From Hemerocallis citrina (Eukaryota > Streptophyta > Magnoliopsida > Asparagales > Asphodelaceae): a DNA stretch of 64,000 nt. Both the position numbers and the translations under genes were made by a program. Numbering within the stretch: position 1 is the first letter of the stretch; the number at the start of each line of letters is the position of its first letter. The DNA lies in the NCBI GenBank assembly GCA_017893485.1, contig CM030359.1:28276430-28340429 (forward strand), written 5' to 3'. This document shows positions 10,561-24,400 of the stretch, in pieces. The notes beneath the pieces were generated by a model, which saw only the letters and a program-made list of their open reading frames with translations, made no database searches and was not told where the DNA came from.

Positions 10561-11570
10561 AAGCCTACCAGGTGAGTCTAACTTCATTATGATCAAGATA
10601 GACACATTGTAACAAGTCACTTATAACCATCTACCATCTTACTATTATTTGGTTTCTCCTCTCTAGTCCAGTATATTCCTTCTTGATTGTAGATTGGAAT
10701 TTGTATGAGATTCGATCATGTCGCCTTCTTCCATGTTTGCCACCTCTTCCACTTCAATGATCTCATGCCCTCACATCGGTCTACTATCTTCAGGAGTGTT
10801 ATTACCTTCTACTCAAAGTACCATCAGTTTGTGGAGGGAGCGTTGTTGGTAACTTGCTTCCTTTTAAGGGGACAGGTTTCATCACACCTCTCTTCCCTTT
10901 TGGAAGGCTCCCAAAATCATCAATAAGCTGAAATTTTAAACTGAAAAAAAAATCCATACTTCCATAGAACTTGTTCTTGTAAACAAAGAATGCCCATAGT
11001 CATCACAATCATGTGCCATACTCTCGAATACTCCAAAATATCCACTAACCTCACCGTATAATCACCACATCCTACGCGACATGTAGTAATACTCAACTAA
11101 ACGTGGGGTCATAATCCAACCTCCCCAGAAAGAAACACATTTGGACAGCCTTCTCCCTGCTCGTAAAACTGCAGCCCACTTTACTCATTCCCAACCCCCA
11201 AATACTTCTAAAAATGGAACACCTTTATAATTCTACCATGTAGTTGGAACCGGATAACAATAACCTTCTTCAAGGATAACTTATATGTTGAATCACTAAA
11301 ATAGATGCGGAATCGTAACAAAATCACCCCCATTCTTTCTCTCTCCTCTTTTCTTCCATCTCCCTCCTCGCCTTTTTATCTCCACCCACTTGCTTTTTGA
11401 CCTTCAATGTTTTCCCAACTATTGATCTCCCACCATACATGGCTCTCATTAACGGTAACTTCCTTTAAGGGAAAGGATATTTACTTTAGAATAGATGTAA
11501 ATTGTTGTCTCTCACCTCCACCATCTTCTCTCTTTTGCATGTACGTAGTCTGAGAGATTGGTTGTCATTT
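10561..11570. other. Unassigned intergenic sequence
   Basis: About 1 kb with no convincing coding frame, RNA gene or recognisable repeat. Short open frames here (for example 10705-10926 on the plus strand) have no family features. Confidence 0.6.
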
Positions 11571-12120
11571 CAGTAAGAGCGTGACCTTTACAACTTCGGT
11601 GACCTCTACCTTGCAGGGCTACGGCTCTCGTCCTTCTCCATTCTTGAATCTTCTTGCCCATCTGTGATTGGGTTGGGAGACAGGTTGTGTTTCAGTGGAG
11701 ACTGCAACCTCCTCTTCAACTTCTGCAATCTTCCTTGTAGTATTGGGGCTATGCCTCATGTACTCCCTTGGTTTCTCTTGACCATTTGCAACCACTTGAC
11801 GTTCTCTACCTGGCTTATATTTAAGTTGATTATAGGTTAAGTGATAGGTCATCATTTAGATTGAGATCATGACCTCTTCAATTCCAACAACCTCTTCCTT
11901 GCAGTATTGGGGCTACACCTCCATGCTCCTCCCTTCTTGGTTCTTCTTGACCTACTACAAACACTCAACTTTCTCTTTCTTGCTTGAGACAGCTTATTTT
12001 TGTGGAGAGCATGACCTCCTCTTCAACTCCGACGACCTCTTCCTTACTATACTGAGGCTACGCCTTCTGCATTCCTTCCTTTTTCGTTCTTCTTGACATC
12101 TGCAACTACTTAACACTACA
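11570..12120. repeat. Degenerate tandem repeat, four units
   Basis: Four diverged copies of a unit containing GACCTCTNCCTTGCAG followed by TATTGGGGCTACG and then TTCTTCTTGACC start near 11576, 11694, 11862 and 12003 (spacing about 118, 168 and 141 bases). It lies just beyond the 3' end of the phosphatase gene. Short open frames in it are not supported as a gene. Confidence 0.65.
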
Positions 12121-12485
12121 ATCTATTGCTTGGGTGTTTATATTTTTTTGTTGGCCTCATATTCCACTCTCTCACCCAGTCTCTCTCATTTTGCCCTAAG
12201 AGGAAAATGGTGAGAAAAGAAACAATGACCATCATTAGCTCTAAAGAAGTTTGAAGTTCTGATTTCATACAGAATTAAATGAGACAAATAATGGAACGCA
12301 AAAAGAGTGGAGCCCATCATTAATTCAATCTTGCTAAGGTTTTTCATTAAATTGTTTCCAAATCTGGTTTTGTGCATAGAAGAACATTAGTATTTAGCAC
12401 ACTTCTTTTCTAGGTATAGCTAGACCACTTATCGAATAAAACTATACTAGGAACAAAGAAAATTATATTAAAAAAGAAAGAAACA
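12121..12485. other. Sequence downstream of BSL1-like gene
   Basis: AT-rich, no coding frame recognised. It should hold the 3' UTR and poly-A site of the phosphatase gene, but no convincing signal could be singled out. Confidence 0.4.
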
Positions 12486-12521
12486 TTAGGAATTGCACAG
12501 TGAGATATCAGGAAGTGCTGC

Positions 12522-12580
<59 letters not shown>

Positions 12581-12680
12581 GTGGATAGTGACGGGAAAAA
12601 AGGAAAACTAAACCGGTGGGGGTTTGGGGGGGAGGTGGTGTTGGATTATGTTTCAAATTGAGATGCATATATGTTGCCCA
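12486..12680 (-). CDS. Candidate replacement last exon of BSL1-like gene
   Basis: The minus strand has a plausible acceptor (ttcacag, ending 12681) 140 bases below exon 20, opening a phase-0 frame of 64 codons that ends at a stop at 12486. Its start contains [17 protein letters not shown], which only weakly recalls the canonical ELN...PTPTRGRP tail, then runs into Ser-Leu repeats encoded by the (AG)n microsatellite. No better match to the canonical last exon was found between 10561 and 12820. It may be a diverged or replaced terminus, or non-coding. Confidence 0.35.
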
Positions 12681-13681
12681 CTGTGAAGGAAAAAGAACCT
12701 AACCAAGAAAATAACAAATGCTAACTAAGAAATGATGTTTCCCAAATATTTGAATTAGCAAATTTTCTCATGCAAAAACTAAAAATGAAACAAATGGATA
12801 GATGCCCTGACAGTTCTCACCTGCATCCACGTATCATCCAAAGTACGATCTGGAGATGACTCAGGCGAATGTAGGGGGGGTGGAAGCGGATGAATCAATT
12901 TTGGGACAATTACTAACCCCCTGCCAATTACAAGTATAGCCCCTGCATTATTTGCGGTACCTGATTCAAAGTGATAACAGCCAATCTTAGCATAAAAAGG
13001 GTTTATGGGGAAGATTCAAAACTTTATGGGGAAGTTTGTTTTGAACTTCTTGTTTGCCCATGATTTTTCCATCAGCCTTTTTTCACATCCTTTTATACAT
13101 ATTAAACACCTCACTGTCCAAATAACTTTAACCACCCACCCCTCAAGATTTATTTTGGAAGGAAATCTAATTTAAATATTGGGAAGAAAATACAACTAAA
13201 AATTATGATCTTTTTAACAAAATGTATTATTTTGGTTAAAATATAGTAAATTTTGTAATTTAAAATTTGTTACGGTGTATCACTTTTTAAACATGTATTG
13301 ACATTCTTAGTTGTTAGTTGGTGGGGGTTATCTACTATACAGAAGGGTTTTCAAATAGTTTAGATGGGAGTGGTTCTGCATTGAAAAATGTCAACAAAAT
13401 TGGGAAATAATGGTCAAATGAGCTCAGAACAACTTCTTATCACATATACATGTGATGTACAAGAAACATGAGGAATCAAGACAAGTATGCAAGTATACCA
13501 CAGTAGTTAGTTGCTGAAAATAGGGTGATCAGCTGACCCTGTGCAAAGCGCTCAAAACCATCCATCACGCATTCATGAGCTCGAATAATCAACTGTAGTT
13601 TGTTCCTCTTACAAAAATCAGTAACTCTGTCAGGCTGCAAAAGTAAGAACAACTTCAGAATATTACCATTCTACTATAACT

Positions 13682-13725
<44 letters not shown>

Positions 13726-14576
13726 AAGAAACCTTCCATTGTGCACTCATCATGGTGTGCACTCAGCGTTCGGGTCATCGCATGGACGATCCAAACCGTT
13801 CACATTGATCTACATGTCTAAACTAGTCTAAATATGTAAAATCAAATCATTTGAAATTCATTTGCTCATCCATCATGTCATTATAAAAAACGATATTCAA
13901 CCATACAATTTTCTAACACTTCAATGCATGGGCAAATGAATTTCAAATGACTTGATTTTACATATTTAGACTAATATAGATGTGTAGATCAATGTGAACG
14001 ATTTGGATCATCCATGTGATGGCCCGAAGGCCAAGTGCACACGGAGTGCCAACGGAATGCACATGATGGCGAGTGCACAACGGAAGGGTATAAATATATA
14101 TATATGAGGTTTCTTCCATTGCAAACGCAAATATTTGTGCACACCATTTAACCCGTCATTGACAATGACGGGTTAAGGCAAAATATAAATTTTTGCCTTA
14201 TGCCTTAACCCATCATTGCCGATGACAGGTTAAGTGGTGTGCACGCGTTTGCACAACATTTGCGTTTGCAATGGAAGAAATCCCTATATATATAGGGCAA
14301 TGCTCTATTGCAAACGGGTCCCGTGAAAACGGGTAAGTCGTTGTTCCCAACAACGGCTTCGGTGGTTGACAATGGAGCATTCCTTATATATACATATATA
14401 TATATAGGGAAAAAGGGGTATGAACAACTTGCTCATTTAGTAAATAAGCAATTGATGATGTGGCATACATGTGATTGGAAAAGCCTTAAAAGGGTTAGCT
14501 GTCCAATGTATCACATGCATGCCACATAATCAATTGCTCATTTACTAAATGAGCAAGTTGCTCATATCCCTTTTAC

Positions 14577-14610
<34 letters not shown>

Positions 14611-15383
14611 AAACACAAAGAAAGCTATCAAGTGGCTCTCCATCAATCCCCCAAAAAATCAAAGGCCCAGATCTAACCTCACAAAACATATTTTCCCCCC
14701 CAAAAGTTCCCCCCCAAAACTCTAATTCAAATCCCCCACCCAAAACAACTCCTATATTTATTTAATTTTTTTTCTCTCTCTCTCCCTCCCTCTTCTATTA
14801 AAAAATTTAAGAAAATAAAATTTTTAAATTTTTTTTAAAAATTAAAAATTAAAAAACCAAAAAAAATTAAAAAATTAAAAAAATAATTAAAAAAAATCAC
14901 ATAATATGTTTTTTTTCTGGACCCCCAAAAGTTTCTCACATAATATGTTTGCTATTTTAATTAATTTGCTGGACCTCCAAAACTATTTTATATGATCAAA
15001 GAAGGTGCACCGTTCCGAAGACGTGCCGTAGGCACGTGTCAACCGGCAAACCTTCTATATATATATATATTGTGAGATCCCACGAAATAGTATATAACTA
15101 TTTTGTACATTAGTCCGTGCACGATTGAGAGTTGGACGTATTAATGAATTTTTCACAATTTTAATTGAGTATGTATTAAGACGTATTATTTAATATGTTT
15201 TGAACCCGACAATGGTATATTTGTTGAACCAAAGTTGGGATAATTTCTCAATTAAATTGCACGTTTGTCTCAACTATAATCGAGACGGAACGTATAGTGT
15301 TTCTATAATAATGAACTATTTTTATATATACATACAAATATTTTCTCTCTGAGTATGTGTATGCAATAGTCTTGTATGTATGG

Positions 15384-15441
<58 letters not shown>

Positions 15442-18400
15442 GTGTGTGTGTGTGTGTGTAATTAATCATCAAATAAATCCAAAACCACTAACCCTAAACC
15501 ACCTTGTAAACTATGGGCTTGTTTCTTGGATATGGTCACCCCCCTTTTCCCTCACTCTCATCTCACCCCCAACCAAGATTGGTCAGCCACCATTTCTACC
15601 CCCCTCCCCATCTAAATCCTAGAGCATTCTTTTCAAGCTCATTTTTCTCTCATTTTCCTAACCCTAAAATCCTTCTTTCATTTCAAAATCCCTTCTTTTC
15701 TCATTCATAGCATTCCTACAAACTTCAAATCTCTTCATCAAGCACTAGGTGGAGAATGAAGAAGGAGCCAAGCAAGGAGCTAGGAGGAGGAGCCAAACAA
15801 GGAGAAGAAGAAGATTGAAGAAAAGAGAAGAAAACGTCATTGTGGGTGTCTTTCTAACTCTATGCATGTTGAATATATTTTTTATGAATGATGAATGATT
15901 AATATTGCTGATTTGGGTTGCTAGATGATAGGAATGAAGATTTTTGTATGTTTATAGTTCAGTACTTGAGCTAAGAATGTTAATTTATAGGTAAAGGTTG
16001 AATCTTGTGAAGAATTAGCATAATTTGATTAGAAAAATCATAACTTTGTGTCCTGAATGAATTTAGACTTGAAATTTTATGGTAGCATCTTGATTGTGTC
16101 TGATATGGGTAAAAATAGAACTAAATCGGGACCGTTCAAATTGGGAACGAATCCTAAAGCTCACAGGGGTAAAATGGTAATTTCACCTATAAACGGATCC
16201 GAAAATGGGAACTGGGTCTTTTCCAAGCTAATAACCCAAAAATGGGTCTGTCCTACTGGGTATGGGTGACGGCCCAATACAAACCAGCCCAGGTCATTTA
16301 AAGAGTAATTCAAATTCATGATTATCTCTAAGAGACGGTTTGAACCAAATCTATTATCATGAAACAATTTAAACTCTGATTCTTATCCAAAAAACACCGG
16401 GAAGTAGAGGTAAATAATTATCTCAGAACTGTTTCCAAAGGCGACTATAAATACCCCCTACCCCCACCATAAAAAAGGTAATGAATATTTTTTTCCATAA
16501 AAGCTCTTTCATAATCTTCCTGATTACTGACTTGAGCGTCGGAGGGTTCGTCGCCGGGAACAATCCCGGTGTTTCAAACTTTTTGTAGGTTAGCGGCAGC
16601 GGTGAGAAACAGTCAAACGCCGACAAGAAGTTAGCAGGTTTGCTTTTATTATTTGTAGAAGAATTTACAAATCATTTGTTTGCTCCCACACCGAAATTAG
16701 CAGCAACAGATTGGCGTCGTCTGTGGGAAACAGAAAAAGCGATCCAACCACATATCGCAGGTGAAAGTAATTTCTAGTCATGCCTCCGAAAGGAAAATGG
16801 AAGGCAGCGGTGTCCAGCCGAAGAGCCTCTCCTTTTCCTCCTTCCCTACTCCAGGATGTTCTTCCTCAACCAGACCAACAAGTTCAGCAACCGCAACCTG
16901 AACAACCTCTTTCTCAACAGCCTCCTCCCAGATCCAGGGGGCTGCCACGGGGGGGTCCCGTCGAAGCCGTCCGGGACAACACTCTCACCATGACCACATC
17001 TCCGTCCACAATTCTTCAACCGACTCCATGGCCTCTCAAAGTTCTCCAGGGTCGGGAGATCTCCGCCAAGTCATTGTTAACCGTCAACAAAGTGTAGACC
17101 TCCGCACTCGCTTTGAATGAAAGGCGAGCCCTAGATGAAGTTCCTCCCCCAGAGCACCGAAGGGCCCCAAGAGTCCAGTCCTCCCACAGGCCAACATCAA
17201 GAAGGTCCGCCTCCCCAAGGAGGCGAAAGAGGTCTCCTCACCGTCGACAGCGAAGGAGCCACACCGTTGTGAGCCGATCACCACCCAGGGTTCGCTATGA
17301 TGGAGGGGCACTAGTCACCCAGGCAGAGTTCCAAAACTTCAAAGATAACATCCTGCGAGCTCTTGACATCGTCCCAAGTCACGAGAGACAAGCGCACAGC
17401 CCTCGCCATGCCACCACTCATGAAGGAGAGTCCCAATGGTCGACTAGATCTAGCCTGAGGAACGACTCGGTTCACCGTCGCCTTCGAGAGATGGAGAGGC
17501 ACCTCAGCAAAATCAACTCCGAAGAACGGACCAAGAAGCTCCGCCCAAGCAGACCCCCCTTTCAAGGGCCATCATGGAAGCTTCGGTCCCCGAAACCTTT
17601 AAGCCGCCCCGCTTTGAATCCTACAATGGGGAGTCAGATCCGGCCGATCATATCGAAAGTTTTAAAACTCTCATGATGATTCATCAAGCCTCGGACGCGC
17701 TCCTCTGCAAGGCCTTCCCAGCAACGTTGAAGGGACCAGCGCGAGAGTGGTACTCCCATCTATCCCCAACCTCCATCTTCTCATTTGATCAGTTTGAGGA
17801 GCTCTTCCTCACATACTTTGTTAGCAGTCGCCGAGCCGAGAAAACAAGTGTATCTTTGCTAGTCCTCAGCCAAAGAAAGGGTGAACGCCTAAGAGATTAT
17901 GTTCGGCACTTTACCGCCGAAGCCCGGTCTATTACCTCTCAATCAATGGCCTCGGAAGCATTCAAGCACAACATCAATAATGCCGACCTCAAGGTGTCCC
18001 TTGCCAAGAAGCCTCCTCGGGACTTCTCGGAACTCCTGCTTATGAGTGAGAAGTACATCAGAGCGAAAGAGGCTCTCAACCCCCCAGTCAAGAGGAGTCA
18101 CCTTCCGGGAACAAACGGAAAAATACAAGTAAAGAAGGGTCCCAGAAACTCCAGAAGGACGACAATGGCCAGCGCCGCCCAGCTCCTTATTTTGAGAAGT
18201 TCACCGCCTCAATGTCAGTATATCAGCAAATCTTATGGAAGTGGACAAGGAAGGGCTACACCGTGGTCCCCCTAGAATGAATACTCCTGGCAAGAAAAGG
18301 AACAGAGATAAGTTGTGTCGCTTTCATAGGGACCACGGCCACGACACAGATAATTGTCGGGCTCTCAAGGAGAAGATCGAAGAACTCATACAGCGGGGAC

Positions 18401-21400
18401 ACCTGGCCAAGTTCGTCAGAAAGGATGGGGCCGATCCTCCACCCCGAGGTGCCAACAAGCAAACCGAAAGGCCCGTCGAGTTCCAAAACTCCGAACCTAG
18501 AGGGTCATCCTCCACCATATCCATGGAGGTCCAATGGGGGGAGAATCAAACTCCTCCCGAAAGGCCTTCATCCGAGAGGTGAGTTCGGTACAGAACTTTT
18601 CCCAGCCAAGAATCCTGGGGTCTCGGTGACATTCTCAGATAAAGACCTGGAAGGCATCTGAACGCCCACTGTGACGCGCTCGTAATTAGTCTCCACGTGG
18701 CCAACCATGAGGTGCGCTGAATCCTGGTCGACAATGGCAGTTCCGTCAATATCCTCTTCCTGGAAGCCTTTCAAGGCCTCAAACTTTCTCGAAATCGTCT
18801 CAAGCTTGCCGGATACACACTCCACAGGTTCTCTGGCATTTTGGTCCCAATCGAAGGAAGAGTCACTCTTGATGTGACCGCAGGAAAACCCCGACTACCC
18901 GGACAGAGGCAATGGACTTCATGGTCGTCGATGTGAAGGCCGCTTACAATGATATCCTAGGCCGACCAGGCCTAGCAGTACTTCATGTCGTACCCTCAGC
19001 CATTCACATGACAATAAAGTTTCCAACCTCTGCAAGAGTAGGAGAAGTCAAAGAAAACCATGAAACAGCTCGGAGGTGCTACACAACCACAATGGGGGGC
19101 CCGGTCCTCCTACTTGAAGCATTAGAGCTCCCCCAACGGAATAGTCAAGTCATTCCCGAACTAGTTAATGAACTCAAGAAGATCCCCCTCTTTGGGAAAG
19201 GCAGACTTGGAACACTGGGCATCAAAATGAAGTACCACGAGGGTGCCTAACACCCTCGTAGAAATAGGTTTTCAGTCTTCAATAAGGCCACCACTAGCGA
19301 TATGGCCAAAACATGTAATAAAGGCTTGCACCATTGAAGCGGTCACTTAGTTTGTTTAAATAAGACTTAGCATTTTTCTTTTAAAAATTATTGCATTGGC
19401 CTCATGTCTATCTCTCTGAGTCACATCTATGAATCGCTAAAAGGTAAGTTTGGAGTCCAGCTTGTCCCCCAGGGCTGCTCCCACAACTTGCTAGGCTCAA
19501 AAGACGAGTTTGGAGTCCAACACTTGGTTTGACACCGCTTTAGCCGCTTGTAAACAAGCAAATGTGGAGCAGCTCACCATTCGGAATTACTCCTACAACT
19601 CGTTGAAACCCCCAAACAACAAGTTCGGAGTCCAACACTTGGTTCGACGCCACTTGAGCCGCTTGCAAACAAGCAAGTGCGGAGCAGCTCACCATTCGAA
19701 ATTGCTCCTACAACTCGTTGAAACCCCCAAACAGCAAGTTTGGAGTCCAACTTTAGCCACTTGCAAACAAGCAAGTGCGGAGCAGCTCACCATTCGAAAT
19801 TGCTCCTACAACTCGTTGATAACTCCGTAACAACTAGTTTGAAGTTCACAATCATGGTTCGAAATTGCCCTCACAGCTTGCAAGTATGAAGTTTCGGGGC
19901 TCAAAACGACCATTCATACTACTCCCACTACTGATTAAATTTTGCGACAAGCAAGTTTGAAGACCAGCTCTTTTCCAGGGCTATCTCCAAAATTTTACGC
20001 GAATCTAGAGCCCAACTCACCCATAGAGTTGCTCTTCAAACTTGTCTCCCAAACGGCTCTCTCCTAGAACCTGGTGTTGTTCTTCGTCCCGCTCGCCTCC
20101 CAAGCGATCTTCTTCCTAACGAGTTCGGAGCTCAACTCACCCCTAGAGTTGCTCCTCAAACTCGCCTCCCGAACGGCTCTCTCCTAGAGCCTAGTGATGC
20201 TCTTCGCTCCGCTCGCCTCTCAAGTGGCCTTCTTCAAAGCGAATTCAGAGCCCAATTCACCCATAGAGATGCTCCTCAAACTCGTTTCCCGAACGGCTCT
20301 TTCCTAGAGCCTGGTGATGCTCTTCGCTCTGCTCGCCTTCCAAGCGGCCTTCTTCCAAATGAGTTAGGAGCTCAACTCTCCCCTTGAGTTGCTCCTCAAA
20401 CTCACCGCTCGAACGGCCCTTTCCTAGAGCCCAGTGATGCTCTTCGTCCCACTCGTCTCCCAAGTGGCCTTCTTCCAAACGAGTTAGGAGCTCAACTCTC
20501 CCCTAGAGTTGCTCCTCAAACTCGCCTCTAGAACGGATCTCCCCCAGAGTCGTGCAAACTCTTCTCAAACTTCTTGGAGGCAAAGATATTGCGGACCTAT
20601 TTTAACCATGAAGAAGGATGATTCTTCAACTGACTTCTGAAGAGAAATTGTAGATCTTTGAGTCAAACGCCCCGATCGGACTTCTGTAGCCCTGGTAAAG
20701 TTGGTTATAACACAGCTGCGCCGAGCCCGTTCACTGGTCAGCGGTCAGCGATCAAACTAGACACGTGTCAATCAGCCAAACCCCCATAGCACTTCGATGG
20801 GAGGATTTGAGCAAACGAGTCACCGAGCGCAAAATTGTGCAAAAAAGATCAACGGTCAGAGGACATGTATCGCTCTCGCTTCTTCTGACTGTTCGATCTT
20901 TTTGATTTTCGAGCTCGATTGTGATCAGCGGCCCAGATTTTGCCACATCATTAGCTTCACAATAGCCAATGGTCAACGTTGATCGAGTCAACGGTCAAAC
21001 GTTCACCGCCACATGTCGACCATCCGAAGCATCGCCGAAGCTCAGTGGCACGCGCTGAGCAAACCTACCACCGAACTGAAAATGGCTAAAAAAATTCGGC
21101 CTCCCGATGCGCGCTTGATCGTGATCAACGGCTGAGATTTGCTCCGCAAAAAAATCAACGGTCAACCGTTGACAGCCACGTGTCGGCGTGGCAAGCGACC
21201 TCATTGCTCATTCGGCGCGTTCCGAACAGACGCGGTTCTGAACACAAAATGGGAGAAAACTCTGCTTCCCGATGCGCGCTCAATCATGATCAATGACTAA
21301 GATTCGTCCCAAAAAAACAAAAAAAAGGTCAACGATCAACCGTTGACTGCCACGTGTCAACATGGAGAGCGATCTCATCACTCGTTCGGCGCGCTCCGAA

Positions 21401-24400
21401 CAGACGCGGGTCCGAACATAAAAGGAGAGAAACTCTGCCTCCCGATGCGCATTCGATCGTGATCTACAGCTGAGAATCGTTAAATTTAAAATTAAAAAAC
21501 TGCCGAAAAAGTCAACGGTCAACATTATCGAGTCAACAATCAACATTGACCGCCACGTATCGCGCTAGCGAGCGCTCGTAGTGCCGTTCAGCGAAATCCG
21601 AACAGAAGCGGATCTGAACGATCCGTGCTAGATCGTGATCAACGTGTGATTAAATCAAGGTAATTTCTTTTATTTAATTATTAAATTGAATTAATAATTT
21701 AAAATTTCCGAAAAAATATTTAAAATTTGAAAAAATTAATTAAAAATTCCATTAAAAAAATTAATTCAGAAAAAAAATTATATTCCGAAAATAAATATTT
21801 TATTTTTAGAATAATAATTAAAATTCAAAATTTTATTATTAAAATTCGGAAATTAAATAAAATTTTCAAAAATTGATTAAAATTGGAAAAAAATCAGAAA
21901 AATCTGGAAAAATCACTAAAAATTCAGAAAATTCTAAAAAAAATTTGGGTATTTTAAAAAGCTCAGAATAACACTGTTACACCTCAAGCAAGATTCAAAC
22001 TTCCCCGAGAACTCCGATAAGTTCTGTAAGCCATTAAAAACGGACGAACTACTCCTCAAAGGCTGTGAAACTCAGTCTTCAGGAGTGGGGGGCTTGTGGT
22101 ATGGGTAAAAATAGAACTAAATCGAGCACGAATATTAAAGCTCTCAGGGGTAAAACGGTAATTTCACCTATAAACGGATCCGAAAATAGGAACTGGATCT
22201 TTTCCAAGCCCAATAACCCAGAAACGGGTCTGTCCTACCGGGTAAGAGTAACGGCCCATTACAAACCAGCCCAGGTCATTTAAAGAGAAATTCAAATTAG
22301 TGATTATCTCTAAGAGACGGTTTGAATCAAATCTCTTATCATGAAATGATTTAAATATTGTTTCTGATGAGGACATCTTTCCTGTTTAGTTTATTTCATT
22401 ACCATTTTTGTTTCTGGCAATTATAGCCATATGTAATCTTTTTGTATTTTTTAGATTTTGAGAATATTTTGGGAGATGTGTATCAAGATGTATTTTGAGC
22501 CTATTTAAAGGCCTTGAGATGAATGAGAAGATATGCCATTATTGATTAAAAAAATCTGTGTTGAGTTTTGCTCTTCCTCCTTCTCTTTTGTGTGATACAA
22601 CTGAGATCTACATTAGGGTTTGTGATAAATCCTAATCAAATTTTAGGGTTTGTGATAAACTCTAAAATCTACCCCAATTAAAAAAAAATTCCCAAATACA
22701 AATTCCTAATACAAACCCTAATCCCCAAAATCCTAATCTAATCCCCCCGTACAGCCGTTTCTCCTTTCTTCTCCTTCCTTCTTCTTTTCCTAAAACCCAT
22801 CCCCACTCCAATCCGTTCCCCACAAAAGACCCAACTCCAGGTATTCCCGAACCCCCCTTCTTCATCTTTCCCACTGCCTTCATCGACCATCTCCACCATC
22901 CCGTCAACCTCCACCTTCGGCCTTCCCCTCCAGCTTCGACCGTGCCAGCAACCCATCACCACCCTTGTTCTAGACGACCTCGCCATCGCCAGCACTGCCT
23001 CCAACCGCCCTTGTCTCCACCTCCGATCCTGTAGGCCCACCGTCGAGCCATCGTCGCCATCAACCAGCTCCCCGTCGACTGCCCTGGTCGACCCGATCAC
23101 CCCTCGTCGTACCTCGTCGTCGACGCCGCCCCGCTCGCCGACCACCCCGCCGTCGGCCAGATCTGCCAGCCCTGGACCTTGTTACTGCCATGATTGCCAA
23201 CTCCAAGATCTGCGCTGAATTTTCTTCACATTCGGTATACTCTTTCCCTTATTAAATATTTGTGTTTTACTGCTCTGTTATCTAGTATATTATCTAATTT
23301 GCATGTCGACCACAAAATAACTGAGATTGAGTGATCCACATGCTAGAATAGAGTACGAATCGATATTGAACTTATTACTTGCTAACACAGGAATTTAATT
23401 GTTGATCGTAAGATTGAATTATTAATTGGGATTGTTACCATAATTCAATTCTTGAAAATCCATCCAACCAATTAATTGTTTAAAATTCCTGACTTTAATC
23501 CGCGTAACGTGTTGGTAAAATTAACCCATTAAAATTCTTGGAAATTCTCTATTTTAGGGTTGGTTTTATATCATTTTGGTATCAGAGCGAAGGTTCTTAA
23601 AACCCTAGTTCTTGCATCGTACGCATCATTTTTGCATTCATTTAGGATTGTTTAGTCTTTTATTTTATTTTTGTCTTTCTTTTATTTTAGGTCATTTCAG
23701 ATTCATAAAAAAAATAAAAAATAAAAAAAATAAAGTAGGACACACACGACCCATAGTGAATGCGTCTTCGCAGCACCATCACAGACCCTGAAGAGCCTTT
23801 CCTATCCCTTCCCAATCACCCAATTAGGAACCCTAGACTTCCCAGACCTGAAATGGACAACTCTGATATCTCCGCTACCATAGCTGCCATTCAAGCAACT
23901 CCTGCCAATATCAATCAGAGGCTTGAGAAAGTGGAGCTAAATCAAACCATTGTCCCTGAGCTTCATGCCCATCGTCAGATCCCTCAAAGGAATGTTCATG
24001 ACGATCGACGTCAAGAACGTGACTCTGACGAACAATACAAAAAGAACGTTAAGGCTGACGTTCCCCAGTTCGAAGGCCACATGGAATCCCAAGCTTACCT
24101 CGATTGGATCCGTGCCATGGACCACTACTTTGTGTGGTTCGACATGAGCGAAGCCCTTAAAGTTAAATTTGCCACTATGAAATTAACGGGTAAAGCTCAA
24201 CAACATTGGACCAATCTTGAACATGCCCGCAGAGGCCGAGGCCTGGCACCCACAGCCACTTGGGAGGCCATGAAAGAGAAGCTCACTGAGAGATATGTAC
24301 CGCTATCGTTCCATACCCGATTGCTAGATTCATGGAACCAACTCTATCAAGGAAGTAAATCCACACAAGAATATGTTGATAAATTTGATGACTTCCTTAT

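Noticed and set aside
10705..10926. 73-codon plus-strand frame
   Set aside because: No conserved motif, no neighbouring exons and no sign of selection that can be seen by eye.
12486..12668. Independent small gene encoding a Ser-Leu repeat protein
   Set aside because: The repeat comes from the (AG)n tract; considered only as a possible last exon of the BSL1-like gene.
15248..15622. Frames rich in Tyr-Ile on both strands
   Set aside because: Translation of a (TA)n-(TG)n microsatellite.
20001..20540. Regular 120-base repeat considered as a CRISPR-like array
   Set aside because: Units are contiguous, without unique spacers, in a plant retrotransposon; it is an ordinary tandem repeat.
22662..23145. 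Open frames of 81 and 135 codons on the minus strand (with copies at 25983-26466)
   Set aside because: They lie in both LTRs of the chromovirus, are produced by the C/T-rich composition, and show no domain; not genes.
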